This document shows, one piece after another, positions 33,185 through 44,662 of a DNA stretch of 64,000 nucleotides (its first letter is position 1; the number at the start of each line of letters is the position of its first letter). A program made the translations under genes and the position numbers. Source of the DNA: Cryphonectria parasitica EP155 (lineage: Eukaryota; Ascomycota; Sordariomycetes; Diaporthales; Cryphonectriaceae). The notes under the pieces are model-generated. The model did not search any database. It was not told the DNA's origin and worked only from the letters and a program-made list of their open reading frames with translations. The stretch is taken from contig NW_024468916.1 of the NCBI RefSeq assembly GCF_011745365.1, positions 1,347,630-1,411,629 of the forward strand. The letters are read 5' to 3'.

Positions 33185-33227
<43 letters not shown>

Positions 33228-33597
33228 GAAAGAGGAAGAGGTTTGAAAGCATTCAACCCATCCAATCTGGTGCACCGTCTTGAACAGCTCGTCCCAGGCA
33301 GCACAATGTGCCTGCAAGTCACAAGAGTCTTCCTATGCTACCATCACGAATCTGGCCCTCCCAAAAATCCCTTGCATCATCCTCTAACCATTGTTCACCG
33401 CGGCGAATGTCCTCCCTGTACTGACGAGAGCCACTCACCACCACACTGTGCGTATGACATTGCGCAGGACTAAGCAGATGCCCCCATCAGCTGCTTCGCT
33501 CACTCATCCTCCCACTAGATCGGTCGAAGGTTCATGGCACTCCGAAAGCCCTGCTCCAAGTCGATTGGCTCGGGTGGGTGGCCTCTGTAGAGCTGCT
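31657..33597. other. Intergenic region with A34 tract
   Basis: About 1.9 kb between the promoter of the MFS gene and the 3' end of the F-box-like gene. No supported ORF. It includes homopolymer T runs near 32430-32448 and a 34-nt A run at 33190-33223. Confidence 0.55.
33190..33223. repeat. A34 homopolymer
   Basis: Uninterrupted run of 34 A, the longest homopolymer in the window. No retroelement coding sequence is visible upstream of it. Confidence 0.95.
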
Positions 33598-34888
33598 TCA
33601 CAAAAGTGCCCCGGGTGTAGCTGAGAAACGTGACCTGTTATTTAGAGGTGTGAAGTCACAGTTAGCAAGTTCATCCCAAGGGGGTGGAAGGATGCAGGGG
33701 AGGGAAGCAAATTTTGCTCGTACCGCTCGCCATACAGGGAAATACTTGTTGCTGGTGTCCACACGCTGGGAGAGGAAGTGAGTCTGACAGCCCTTGGGAA
33801 GGCCATAGGCCTCATTGAGCCATTTACGGGGCTCCTGGAGGGCGCGCGTGAAGAAGACACCGGTCTCTCGCATGCCATGGATCGTCTTCTGGGTGTGTTT
33901 GCCGAGCTTGCCCCTTCCGTCTGAGTGAGATATGACAATCTCACAAGTCTTGATGCCCTTCTTGAAGCGCTGCAGGAGGGCATGAGCGGTGAGCTCGGGG
34001 TGACCCCTGAGCCGCCGGGACTTGATGTGAGGAAGGTTGACGTTGCGCAGGTGTTTGACATTGTTCAAGATGATAGGAGGGATCGCATCCACGAATTCGT
34101 CCAGGTAGCAGACGCCGCTCTTGCCCTGGCAGGTTAGGGTGACCCCCTGCCAGTACGAGGGCAGGGCGTCGTTGTGTATGGCGCGGCACGTGGCCAGCAA
34201 ATTGTAGACGCCGTCATGGTGGACCGTGTTGAGGATCCTGGGCTTGCTCGTCTTGTCGCGTCCACGGTAGTGGAAGTCCTCAACCTCGAGTGTGACATGG
34301 GGGTTCACGAAGAGGTAGCCATAGATTTGGAGGCGGAGCTCGGCAGGAATCCAATTGAACAAGCCAGCGTTGCACTCAGTGGCCCTGACTTTGGACGTCA
34401 GGGGGCAGTCGGCAGGATCCTCAGTGATGATGGCAGGAGAGCCGTATTCATCGATGGATTTGACTTGGACATCAGCGGCAGCAGCGTCGCTGGCATGAAC
34501 GTGTTGGCGGAACGTAGCGTAAAGAGCTGTGGGAGAAGTGTCCAAGTGACAACGAACGGTGTTGTTAACAGCATCAAAGCCACCGCCGATACTGGGGAGC
34601 TTGTATTGCTTGGGACGATTGCCACCCTCCGTCACAGTGCAGTCGACCAAATCCATGATGATGTCTGGATCAGAGACAGTTAGGCACATTTTGAAAAAAG
34701 TGTTGGCCAGGTCACTGTCACCAGTAGCTTGCTGGTGGTCTGTAGTTTGATAGTTAGCTTCCTTGTTGGCTGATCGATTAGATGTCCAATTTGACGAGGG
34801 AAAACACTCTTGATGTGGATAGTGACATACCAGGCAGCTTGAGCTTCTCAGACTGGCCAAGGGGTTTGATAATGCGTGTGCTCGACAT
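33598..34888 (-). CDS. Uncharacterised protein with F-box/2EXR-like motif
   Basis: Two exons on the minus strand (34888-34831 and 34739-33598) give 399 residues. The first exon encodes MSSTRIIKPLGQSEKLKLP; its donor GTATGT and the acceptor with a GCTAAC branch site 12 nt upstream make the splice convincing and displace the long ORF's nominal start at 34860. Seen: an F-box-like helix motif FNWIPAELRLQIYGYLF at about residues 147-163, followed by ILNTVHHDGVYNLLATCRAIHNDALPSYW, the arrangement common in large fungal families of small F-box or 2EXR proteins. The first 140 residues and the C-terminal 150 show no domain I know. If it is an F-box protein it would be an SCF substrate adaptor; this is inference. 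Confidence 0.7.
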
Positions 34889-36710
34889 CTTGAATCACTT
34901 CTTCCTCAGATTGGTATTCGTAGTAGAAGGAATGTCTCTTGTTAGTTCGTGGAAGGGGTACCGAGAGAAGGAGTATGTTTGTGTCGGTGAAGAGAAGGTT
35001 GACGGTCCCGTTGGTTTATAGCAGAGGAAGAAATCGATGATTGACTGGCGAGGCGGCAGGGCTACTTTCCCACCTGGTGATTCACAGCTCCGAGTGACTG
35101 TGAATCGATTTGACCCACCATGCGTCACTACTTACACATTTTCAGACTGCTACTTCAAGAGTGTATACATCTGAAAACAAATCTGGGACTTGAGCTCCTA
35201 TTTACCTTTTCCCCATGTCGGGGACAAGCTGAACATTCACCTAACAGCCATCTTCAATTCTGGTTGTTTCATATCCTCTGATACATTCTAGTCCCCGATT
35301 CTGTATATTCATCACTTATAAGCCGATGTTTTCATCCTTTAAAAGTTCATCAGCAACTTGTCATTGCCTGCTCAGCTCTTAGCTACTGAACAGCTTTGTC
35401 GAGGCCGTTTGGGATTGTGCAGAATGGCCCATGGAAACTTACGACTAATCCATATTTTCTTGTTCTCGAAATGACCTAGGTAGCCTACTTTGCAAAAACG
35501 TGACCACCGTCAACCTCAGAATCCAATATCTCATCATAATCTTTCTGGTCTAGTAAAGTCGAATGGCTTTGTGAGCTGTTCATTCGTCTCTACTGGGCAG
35601 TGGAAAATCTTGCTTTACATAGAAGCTTGTTCTAATGCCTTGCAAGCTGAACATCATAGGATTCAAGTAATCAAACTTTTGTGTTGGGCCAAGACTGTCA
35701 AAGCACGGAGAGTAGCTTTATACAAAAGACTAAGTCAATAAAGTTCATGATGATGCTTATAATTGCAGTCATCAAAATCGAAGTGGCAGTGCAGTTGATC
35801 TCTACTTTTGGGAAACGTGTATTGTAGTTAGAAAATGAGGGGTTTTGTCACTAATTAGTCATGAATTATGAATTGGTATATTAAATTGCCTCTCTCTCTC
35901 TATGACCATGGTAGAACCAGTCGTCACCCAGCCAATGATCATCAAGCTCTATACAGAGTAAACTACTAACCTCTCGTATATGCATAAAGTCAAATGGAAG
36001 CTTGCGAACTTGATCTCACCGCTTAAAGGCCGTTTAACGGCGTCCACGCTCACCTGCAGGCCTAAGCAGCTGAGGCGGAACGTTGGGGGTGGGTGGTAAC
36101 ATGCCATGTCTGGTGTGCGGCGTCCGCCCCCAAAAGTGTAAGAAACGACCTTTCGTCGAAGGATCCATCTGCAGGTGCAAATGTACCTACTTTTTGTATC
36201 AAGGGATAGGGTGGCCCAGGCTGATGCGTCTTCCTCGGGAATGCAGTGTGAGTGACCGTTCCACAACTGCTGTTCAGCCCCCAACGTGCTATTCCTAGAG
36301 CAGGCACACCACAAGCGAAGTCCAGCCACACACGCACACTCACACACGATGTATTAATTATGGTAGCATTCTGCAACCCGTGTCCCGCCTCTCTTCTCCC
36401 TCTCATTTTTTTCCCTGACTTTCTTGAGGCCCGGCTCTTCCGCTTTGGCAGCCCCATCTTTTCTCACCCTAGCATCATCAGCTTATTCCATAGCTTTCCA
36501 GCCTTCCTGGCGTGATCAAAGAGGCTGCACGCAATGTCGAGACTCTTCACAGCGTCATACGATAACCTCAAAGGTGAAGACTGAATCCCGTCAACGCCGT
36601 ACTGAGCGCTCCAGAAGGCGCTTGCAACGGAGCCAAAAGCAAAAAAAAAAATCCTCCGATTCGAAACCGAAAACTAGCATAAACCGCTAATATTGCTGTT
36701 TTGGACCGAT
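34889..36710. other. Intergenic region, AT-rich centre
   Basis: About 1.8 kb with no recognisable gene. It is AT-richer from about 35.1 to 35.9 kb, with a short (CT)n run at about 35890-35901. Confidence 0.55.
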
Positions 36711-37277
36711 ATGAGTGTCATATACAATTGCATGCCGGCATTATCTGATCTCTTCGCGGGTGCATGGGAGAGATCTGTTTCCTGGGTTGTCAGCGTGCGA
36801 AAAGGCCGTCTGCATGTCCATGACAGGTCCACTACAAGGTCGTCTTCAACAGCCAGCGTGCAGTTCAAGCGGGCCAACACCAGCTCAGAGAGGGATCCCG
36901 GATCAAATGAGGAACGCCGCCTCCCGCAAGTTCCGGCTCGCAACTTCACAGCGGCACGTTCGTTCCTAGGACCCCGGATCCCGACACAGCCGCGGCGATT
37001 GCAGACTGTCCAGTCGAGGGACAGTTTCAAGTTGCCGGTCATGGGACATGATCAGGTCTACTACGGCCATTCAAAGAGAAGTGGTAATGTAGGACTGCAT
37101 ATGCGTGAAGACGACGAGTGGGCGCAAAGCTATCACCAGCAGTGGGCAATGGGGTACAGGCAACAGTGGACAGCCGGATATCAGGACCCGCTGAGGGATG
37201 GCTGGCATGACTTCGACTATCGCAGGCACATGAGAAGGGGGAGTCCACCAGGTACTCCAATAGGGCAGGCTTTTTGA
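36711..37277 (+). CDS. Hypothetical protein
   Basis: Open frame of 188 residues from the ATG at 36711; the frame stays open a few codons upstream, so the start is uncertain and an upstream exon is possible. I do not recognise a family. The N-terminal 45 residues are mixed, followed by an Arg/Ser-rich middle and a C-terminus rich in Tyr, Trp and Gln with a near-repeat (YHQQWAMGYRQQWTAGYQ) and a basic RRHMRRGSPPGTP tail. The aromatic-rich composition is unlike the shadow ORFs of this window and argues mildly for real coding, but there is no homology support. Could be spurious. Confidence 0.4.
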   Translation: MSVIYNCMPALSDLFAGAWERSVSWVVSVRKGRLHVHDRSTTRSSSTASVQFKRANTSSERDPGSNEERRLPQVPARNFTAARSFLGPRIPTQPRRLQTVQSRDSFKLPVMGHDQVYYGHSKRSGNVGLHMREDDEWAQSYHQQWAMGYRQQWTAGYQDPLRDGWHDFDYRRHMRRGSPPGTPIGQAF

Positions 37278-38067
37278 GGCGTGGCCAAAGTTGTCTGGGA
37301 TCAACGACATCCACAGGGCTGTGTTTCTTGTACTTGTCACAACTCATCGTCAGTGTTCTTCTTCCGGCTGGCTCCGACTGAGCTTGTTTTATACCGAGAA
37401 GAATAAGAAATTCGATCATACCTAAGAGTTCTGTTAGTCATGCTGGCAGTCCACAAACGAGCATCCTCACGTATGGTTAGCACGTAGTTCGAGGCTCAAC
37501 CAGAGAGTCATGCCTGTCCGTTGATGCCCAAGGAACAGGTCTTTTATTTCGGTGCTACAGGTTGTATAACACTGCGCCAGGTGTACTGTCTCGAAGGAAG
37601 AAGATGACGTCCGAAGGAATTATTAGGTATTGCACGCCCGATCGACCTGATGCAATATTATCACTGGATCGATCTGTGCAGACCCGAGTTTCTCCTGACA
37701 ACACTAACCTCGCAGTAATTCTTCAACTCGGGATTGATTTTGGTTTCATTAAGTATTTGTATTTTTTCTTTCTGGCTGCTCCTTCTTTAAAAATCGTTCG
37801 AAATCACTTGAAGTATCCTCTTTCCCCGCTTGTGCGGAGTCACAGGGCACAGGCAAAGGTGCACTTTCCCGCCCATCCAAGGCTTGGTACATGCAACTTC
37901 CACTCTCAACAAAATCTCACCAGGCCTGCTTTTCTTGTGCCACGCCCAGCTTCAACGAATCACAAAGGCAGTGAGCCTCGCAAGCCCTTGCGCAATAGTT
38001 AGACCACAGCAGCTAAACAGAGGGAAATTAGAAGGAAGGAATAAGAAGGGCAAAAAAAAAAAAAAAG
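37278..38067. other. Intergenic region
   Basis: About 790 bp upstream of the SET-domain gene. No gene seen. An A15 run lies immediately before the SET gene ATG. Confidence 0.6.
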
Positions 38068-38781
38068 ATGCCCGCCGCCAAAAACCGGCCCGCCCCCAAG
38101 AACTGGCCCGCCCACCTACCCTACCTAACCTCCCCCTCGTACGCCTCAGCCCTCACCAAAACCCAACTCCGGTCTCTGCGCTCCAGGCCCACTAGCATTA
38201 ACAACCCAGACCTCCGCGAGGTGCCCCTCAGCCACAAGCCAGGCCCGTCCCCCAACGTGAAAATCACGCCCATCACAGACCCCCACCACCCAGCCTTCAA
38301 CCAGGCCGGTCTCTTCGCCACGCGCGCCTTGAGCCCAGGCTGCTTCATCCTGCCGTATCTGGGCGAGATCCACATGTCCGATGACCCGGCGCACACGGCG
38401 TCGGACTACGATCTCTGGCTGACCGATCGCCGCAGTGGAGAGGAGGGGAAGGACGACGACAACGAGGGTGTCGCTGTTGATGCGGCGAGGATGGGCAATG
38501 AAGCGCGATTTGCCAATGATTATCGCGGGGTGCCTGGGGCGGTGAGGCCGAATGCTGAGTTTTGTGAGCTGTGGGATGCTCGTAGGGGGGAGAGGGGGAT
38601 GGGGGTCTTTGTGTTGCCGGCGAGCAAAAAAATGAAAGGGAAGGGAGGGGGGATCGGGAAGGGGCAGGAGATCTTGGTGAGTTATGGGAAGGGGTTTTGG
38701 GATAAGAGGAGGAGGGAGGTGGAGGAAGAAGACAAGAAGATGGGAGAGGACAATAGAGTGGACGAGGTTGACGTGCCGTGA
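38068..38781 (+). CDS. Small SET-domain protein
   Basis: Intronless 237-residue ORF with a compact SET domain. Seen: GLFATRALSPGCFILPYLGEIH (first SET strand block, about 82-103), a YDLWL segment, GNEARFANDYRGVPGAVRPNAEF in the place of the usual NHSxxPN motif (about 142-164), and GQEILVSYGKGFWDKR near the end (about 210-225), equivalent to the GEELxxxY motif. SET proteins transfer methyl groups from SAM to lysine in histones or other proteins. No pre-SET or post-SET cysteine cluster is present, and the C-terminus is a short charged tail, so the target may not be a histone. Methyltransferase activity is plausible but unproven. Confidence 0.82.
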   Translation: MPAAKNRPAPKNWPAHLPYLTSPSYASALTKTQLRSLRSRPTSINNPDLREVPLSHKPGPSPNVKITPITDPHHPAFNQAGLFATRALSPGCFILPYLGEIHMSDDPAHTASDYDLWLTDRRSGEEGKDDDNEGVAVDAARMGNEARFANDYRGVPGAVRPNAEFCELWDARRGERGMGVFVLPASKKMKGKGGGIGKGQEILVSYGKGFWDKRRREVEEEDKKMGEDNRVDEVDVP

Positions 38782-39064
38782 ACGGATATCTTGGATACAG
38801 GTAATGGGATGGGTCCTGAAGCTGATTTGGTGTCCTGTCATGTACGATATACACCCGTACGGGGTAAAATCTCCCTAAAAAGAAGATGGCAGTACTACTC
38901 GGATGGGGAGTAGGGATCTGCCTGAGCAGACCTTCATTGTTGCGTCGCAGATAATTCTACTTTCGAGGGCCATGGAGAGTTCCCTCTGACCTTTCAATGG
39001 GTACTAGAAAGTCAGACATGAGTCTGGGCAGCAACGGCGGTGGCGACGACGACGGCGGGTTCCC

Positions 39065-40665
39065 CTAGAACCCGTCTACATGGGTGCCAACCCCTTTCTG
39101 CTTCGCAAACTCAATCACCCTGAGGCCCACCGTGAGATCCATAAGACCAAGCCCTACGCTCTTGTAGATGACATTTCCTCCCTGCAGCCACCTGCACATG
39201 TGGTCCTCCCGATCCTTCTTTTTCTTCTGCTGCTGCTCTGCCGAGCGGTGGCTCGACCTCCGCCGGTGAAAGAGCTGGCGGCTGCTGCTGCGGGATGGCG
39301 AGGACGGCCGACTACCGGGCTGACTGTTGCTGCCGCCGTTTTCTGTGGAGGAGGAGCTGAAGATGGTTGACATGGATGGGCCCGAGCTGAGATCGAGCTT
39401 GTCGAACTCCGAGGTGGGCGCGCTGCTGCCCTCGCTGGACATGTAGCTCCCTGTATCTGAAGAGGACTCCTCGTCCATCTTGATTCTGTGCAGCATGACG
39501 AGCTCGCCCAGCCTATATCATTGTTTTCATGTCAGCAACTCAGCGGACAGTCCTTCGAGATCTCAAAAATAGAGAGAGAATGTTATGAGAAGAAAAGAAG
39601 GGGGGGGGGGGGAGACCTGATAGGAGGTCTTGTTTTCACTCACTCAATGAGCTGATTTGGGCTCAGCTCGCCTTGGATGACTTCTCCCGCCTCCTTCAAG
39701 GCACCATCAAGGGTGTCCACGACCACCACACCTCCCTCCACAGCATGTTTATGAAAGTGTCGATGGCCATGCTCATGCGTCTTGACCGCCTGGTGCACCA
39801 CCTCCAGCGGCAGCTCGATCATATCAGGCGTATAGCTCCCGATGGCCACGATCAGCCGCCCCTTTCTCCGCCCCTCGCCGCTGGTCAGGATCGAGTGCTG
39901 AAAGAGGGGCTCCTGGCTCGGCGTGCAGCAGAAGATGACATCGGCTGCCCTGACCTGATCACGCAGGAGGCGGGCATACTCGCCGTAGCCTGGGGTCAGC
40001 ATGCCAAATTCGGCGTCGGCCCAGCCCTCACGCTTCTTGACGTCGGTGGGGACGACGTAGAAGCGCTTGAGAATATTCTTGGCGCCCTCGGAGAAGGTCC
40101 GGTTGATGATGTTGACGTGCCGGATGGTGTCGCCGCGGAGCATCAGGGCGAGCCGGATGTGCCAGTAGGCCTGCTCGCCGCTGCCAAAGGCAGTGATGGT
40201 ATGGACCCTATTGCGCTTGATCACGAGGCATGCCGAGGCGAGAGCAGTGCGGAAGGCCGTGAGCGTGCTGGCGTGCAGGATACCCACCGGCTGACCTGTG
40301 GAGGCGAACAAGGTGATGGCACCGGTAGGTTTGATCTTTGGCTTGCTGCTCAAGGCTTCATTTTCTGTTGTTGTTGTTGTTGTTGTTGTCGTCTTTGGGG
40401 GTGGTGAGAGGGTGATGACCTTGACGCCGAGGCCGGCTGGGCTGCTGGAGGGCATGAATAGGGACGTCGCGCCTGTTCTGGAGGAGTTGATGGTTGTGCG
40501 GTGAGGCTGGTGGATGTCTGCATCCTCCTCGTCAGGCTGTGACCCGACCGAGTAGTCGTGGAGCGCCCCCCTCAGGTCCATGTAGAAGGCCTCGAGCTCA
40601 TCTACGGTCATGGACTCGAGCAGCTCCTTGATCTGCTCGTCCGTAAGGACTGAAAGCGACGACAT
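39065..40665 (-). CDS. Ornithine cyclodeaminase/mu-crystallin family protein
   Basis: Two exons on the minus strand (40665-39644 and 39512-39065) give 489 residues, well above the 320-380 usual for the family. Family members use NAD(P) to deaminate ornithine, reduce ketimines or bind thyroid hormone analogues. Seen: GATSLFMPSS and LGVKVITLSP (substrate-side strands); GAITLFASTGQPVGILHASTLTAFRTALASACLV; the Rossmann motif ITAFGSGEQAYWHIRLAL; VIFCCTPSQEPLF; AIGSYTPDMIELP; ELSPNQLIE joined to LGELV by the splice; and the C-terminal IYKSVGLGLMDLTVGLRVIEFAKQKGVG. The extra length comes from a Thr run near residue 90 (GTT/GTC repeat on the plus strand) and a low-complexity Ser/charged insertion of about 90 residues before the final block. 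The 131-nt intron contains a G13/C13 tract. Confidence 0.88.
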
Positions 40666-41710
40666 CCTGAAGGCTCACTGTTTTGAGTCAGTAATCCAAA
40701 ACATGAAAAAGCTGTCGTCTGATCTGGCTCAATCTGATATGGCCGGATTTGATCAGATCTAGACCAACTCTCTCCTCGCACCTAGGAGGAGTGCGATCGA
40801 TGGACTGGAAATGACAATGATGATGATATCCTCGACTCATCAGGTTGAATAAATCGATACCAGTACAGCTTACGACTGCGAATGGGACAAGACAAACGCT
40901 GTCAGGAAACAAATGAGCGTCAGTAGTTTATCACCAGCCGACGAGGGAGAAGGAGGGGGGGGAGTAGTGTGATTTCTTGCCTCCGTTGCGTTTCCGCCGA
41001 AGTCGCCGTTGGTAAGGGACGACAGTCCAAGAATTTACTGCGGGCACGCCAAGTTAACACAGTGGAGCTTTCCCAAGAAAACCACACATACTTAATGCAG
41101 TGAGTTAAGTTCCTTTGCATACGTTACTCAGCCCTACTTTCGCCCGAATTTGGAAGTACACTCACGATAGTCTTGTCAATAAGTCGAGCTCAGGAAGGTG
41201 TGGTAATTCGGTGTTGAACGGTTTGGTCATGGTAAATTCCCAAGCGCAGTGGATGTAAGTGAGGAGAGGCATACCATATCATTGGACGGTTGCGGGGTCT
41301 TCGAAGAATGTTCAAGGACAGGGTTCTCATCATCACAGCCTAGCGACATGACAAAGCACAAAGAACGTCGTTTGCCTGTGGGAATGAAAACAGAGTTGGT
41401 ATGATGAATTGCTTTGCCATTGGGAGAAATCTTCTCTTATGTTGCTCTGATTTCCAAAAGCAAGGAAAAACAAAAACACAAAAACAAAAAAGCTCGCTGC
41501 TGCTCATCAAAGGCAAGAGAAAAACCCTCAACAGAAACCAAGGCAACAACACGTCTGTAAGCCCTTCCTTTTAAGACAAATCAAACCCTCCCGCTATTCA
41601 GAGGAGAAAAAAAAATCGACCTTGTCTTGCATTCCACCCACCTCTTTTTCTTCATACCTAACAAAAGGCAAGATACTCAGCAACCCAATAACCACGCCTC
41701 AGGAGGCCCC
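40666..41710. other. Intergenic region
   Basis: About 1 kb between the OCD-family start and the carbonic anhydrase stop. No ORF with family features; nothing else recognised. Confidence 0.6.
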
Positions 41711-42690
41711 TCATTGGCCAGTCATGGAGGCGCCACTGTTCCTAAAGACCAGTGTGGCATGCTTGCCCCTGATGATATCGTTCTGACCCGGCATCCTCTG
41801 CCCGTTCACCTTGGCCTTGGCGTTGCCAAACCCCAGGTCGCGGATCCGCCCCGACGCGAGGTCGTAAAGACACCCGTGCACCTCGAGCCCGCGGTCCCGG
41901 ATCGCCTCCTGCACCGTGAAGTTGGCCAGCAGCACCTTGACCCCGGCCTCGACGTTCAGCTCTGCGATGCGAACCAGCCGCTCCTTTTCGTCCTTGATCT
42001 CAGCCAGTTCCTGCGCGTGGGCGAACCGAGCCGCCTTGAGGGGCGTGAGCCATGTGTCGAGCACGCCGCCCACGCGTGCGTCCGACAGTGCCGCCGCCGC
42101 CCCGCCGCACGCAGAGTGACCGCAGAGCACAATGTGTCGGACCTTGAGGTGCGCCACGGCGTACTCAATCACTGCCGACGTGTTGATGTCGGTGGCCGAG
42201 ATGATGTTGGCGATGTTACGGTGCACGAACACGTCGCCCGGCTGTAGCCCGAGGATTGTCGTCTCGGGGCAGCGGGAATCGGAACACCCGAGCCAGACTG
42301 TTATGTATGTAGGTAGAGGGAGAAAACGTCAGATCAGAACAGGTACCTTCTTTCCTTTCTTTCTTTTTACTTCTCTGGGGGGGGGGGGGTTGCTTTCTTG
42401 TCTTTGTGACGGGACTAAAGGAAAAGCGGGCACCACATGAACCCGCTGTGGCTCAAGGCTCGCTTCCTCTGACGGCAGCAAAGCCCACCAAGGCACACGG
42501 GAAGAGAGGCGGGGCGGGCTGAGACAAGCGACTACTTACGGATCTGCGGTGATTGGCCGCTAGCAAGCTTCGAGAAGAACTCTGGGTTCTGGTGGGCTTT
42601 ATAGCCCGCCCAGGCGCCGTTGGAGCTCAGCGCATATTGGTAGCTGTCCTCTGTGGTGGAGATGGACTCGGTCAGTAAAGTATGCGCCAT
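41711..42690 (-). CDS. Beta-class carbonic anhydrase
   Basis: Two exons on the minus strand (42690-42540 and 42297-41711) encode 245 residues. The enzyme interconverts CO2 and bicarbonate for carboxylation reactions and pH/CO2 sensing. Seen: zinc ligands Cys55 (LWLGCSDSR), His111 and Cys114 (CGHSACGG), and the Asp57-Arg59 dyad of the beta class; GDVFVHRNIAN; VIEYAVAHLKV; and the C-terminal VHGCLYDLASGRIRDLG. No signal or targeting peptide is visible, so a cytosolic location is likely. The 242-nt intron carries a 13-nt homopolymer (42377-42389). A zinc-site cysteine lies five codons after the splice junction. Confidence 0.96.
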
Positions 42691-44662
42691 GACAGCGGCT
42701 CGGTGTTATACATGAACTTGGGAACACAAGAACAGGTGGAATTCCTGCGCTTGACAACAGAGTTAAATGACAAAGAGGTTGGCTGACCACTTTAACAGTA
42801 TGATCTTATTTTCCTCCTCCTTCTCTCTTCCCCTCTCTCGTTTGTCTCTTTGAGGTTGAGAGAGAGAGAGAGGGGAGGATGAGACCAAAATGAAAATGGT
42901 CTGATACATCACCCGAGGACTCGGCATTGGGGCGGGCTTCCGTGGTTATGCATATAAGCTTGTGTACTTACGATTGTGTGCCATCTCGAGTCTCGGGCTT
43001 GTATCAGAGTCGGGCCAAGGGAAATTTCGATTCACCCGTGCGCTTTCTCAATCATCAAAAAGGCTCGGCGGTCTGGGCATGAGAGGACCGAGAGCGGGAG
43101 AGAGAGAGAGCAAGACAGAGAGGGAGGGAGAGATAGAGCTATATGAGGTAGCAGTACTGGTCGTAAAACGGTTCTGGATAGAGCACCAAGGCGCCCCTCC
43201 TGACCCTCGTAGCTCAGGGCGAGCGCGGTGCTAGACAACAGCACCAAACAAGCTGTTGTGGACCCCCCGTTGTGCAAGGTATCGGATTCCTGCCGATATG
43301 CAGCCGGTGCCGAGGCCGAGTAAGCGGTGACGATGTTCGGTGAGTTCCCCTGGGCTATATGTCGAGGGTGATAATTGATAAGCGGACGCGAGCGCAGGGC
43401 TGGAAGTGTCAATTATGATGACTGATCTTGGTGGTGATAGTGATGGTGGTGAATGTGTTGTTGTTATTGTTATGTTCTTCTGTTGGATTCCTGAAGCATT
43501 AAGAATATATTCGAACTGTCTGGTCAAGTTAGAACCTTCGCCGTATTGCTCAGTGCCGAGAGAAGGCGGAAAGGGACAGACTGGCCCATACGAACCTGAG
43601 AAACAAACAATACCCGAGCTTTCGGTGCGCGATAATGGTCCCTGACAAAACGCGAGCTGCTTGTAGATTATGGGGTTCAGGTGGGTTGGGTAAGTGGGTT
43701 GAGGACCACCTCGTTTGTCGCCGTGCGTTGGAACAGAACACTTAGGGGAGTGAAGTGTGCATGGGAAGGACGGATGAATGGATGGTTGGCGGTCGTTCAT
43801 CAGAAGCAGCCACCAGGAACATGTTCGCAAGAGCCTGAAAGATACTTGGGATGGTCATGAAACTTATTTATATTTGGGGAAAAGAAGAAGAAGAAGAAGA
43901 AGAAGAAGAAGAAGAAGAAGAAGAAACTCCCCCCTACAGAATCAAGAAGGTCCCCCAGGATCAAGATCCAACACGGATCTGGCCTGAAACCCCTTCAAAC
44001 CCGATAAGGATGTTGTCACCAGGGGACACGGTGTGGCACATATAGCGTGGTCCCAAAGATTTGAGATACTAGCTATTGTTGGAACCCCAGGAATTGCCAT
44101 GCCTTCAAATGCGAGATCGCCATCGCCCAGGCCCTGGCACCCAGCGGAAGATCCCCCTGCCTGAATCCGGGTCTGTTTTGCATGTCCCCTCAATATCATG
44201 GAGACTAAGTACTAAATGGTTGGTAGCTTACACTTACTACGAGATCTTTGCTCGGCGCGCGAGACTGCGCGAGCAGAAGTCCCCATAGGAGAACCACACT
44301 GGTGGGGAGAGCTAGTTGGGCGCAATGTCACTAGACAGTGTTGCACAACATTTGAGCATGAATATGCAGAGACATAACACCACCTTGAATATGGCTTACG
44401 ACGTTCACGTACGGGCGGACGGATGGTATCCTTTTCATCTCGAGAGTCGTATTCATGAGTGGGCCTGGCTACTCGGCGGCAATGTCACACAATACAAATG
44501 CGACCGAGAATGTTGTCCAGATCAAGCAGTTTCCATTGTGTCATCCATAACCGTTTTGGTATTTTCCCGTACGCCGTGACCATCACACAAAAAAAAAAAA
44601 GGTGAGAACCCTGGGCCAACCATGCTATCCCATTGAATGAAACCAGACCTCGCGCAAGATGC
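42691..44662. other. Intergenic region with (AAG)n repeat
   Basis: About 2 kb between the carbonic anhydrase start and the eL8 stop. The longest ORF (minus strand, about 43231-43830) is Ser/Pro-rich with no domain and is not supported. GA-rich stretches occur at about 42857-42873 and 43089-43131, and an AAG repeat at 43882-43924. Confidence 0.55.
43882..43924. repeat. (AAG)n microsatellite
   Basis: About 14 AAG units, a purine-only triplet repeat in intergenic DNA. Confidence 0.95.

Noticed and set aside
37440..37520. tRNA-like GTAGTTCGAGGCTC string
   Set aside because: The B-box-like match is imperfect and no cloverleaf with acceptor stem or A box could be built.
43231..43830. 199-residue minus-strand ORF between carbonic anhydrase and eL8
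   Set aside because: Low-complexity Ser/Pro/Thr composition, no domain, no splice partners and no convincing start context.
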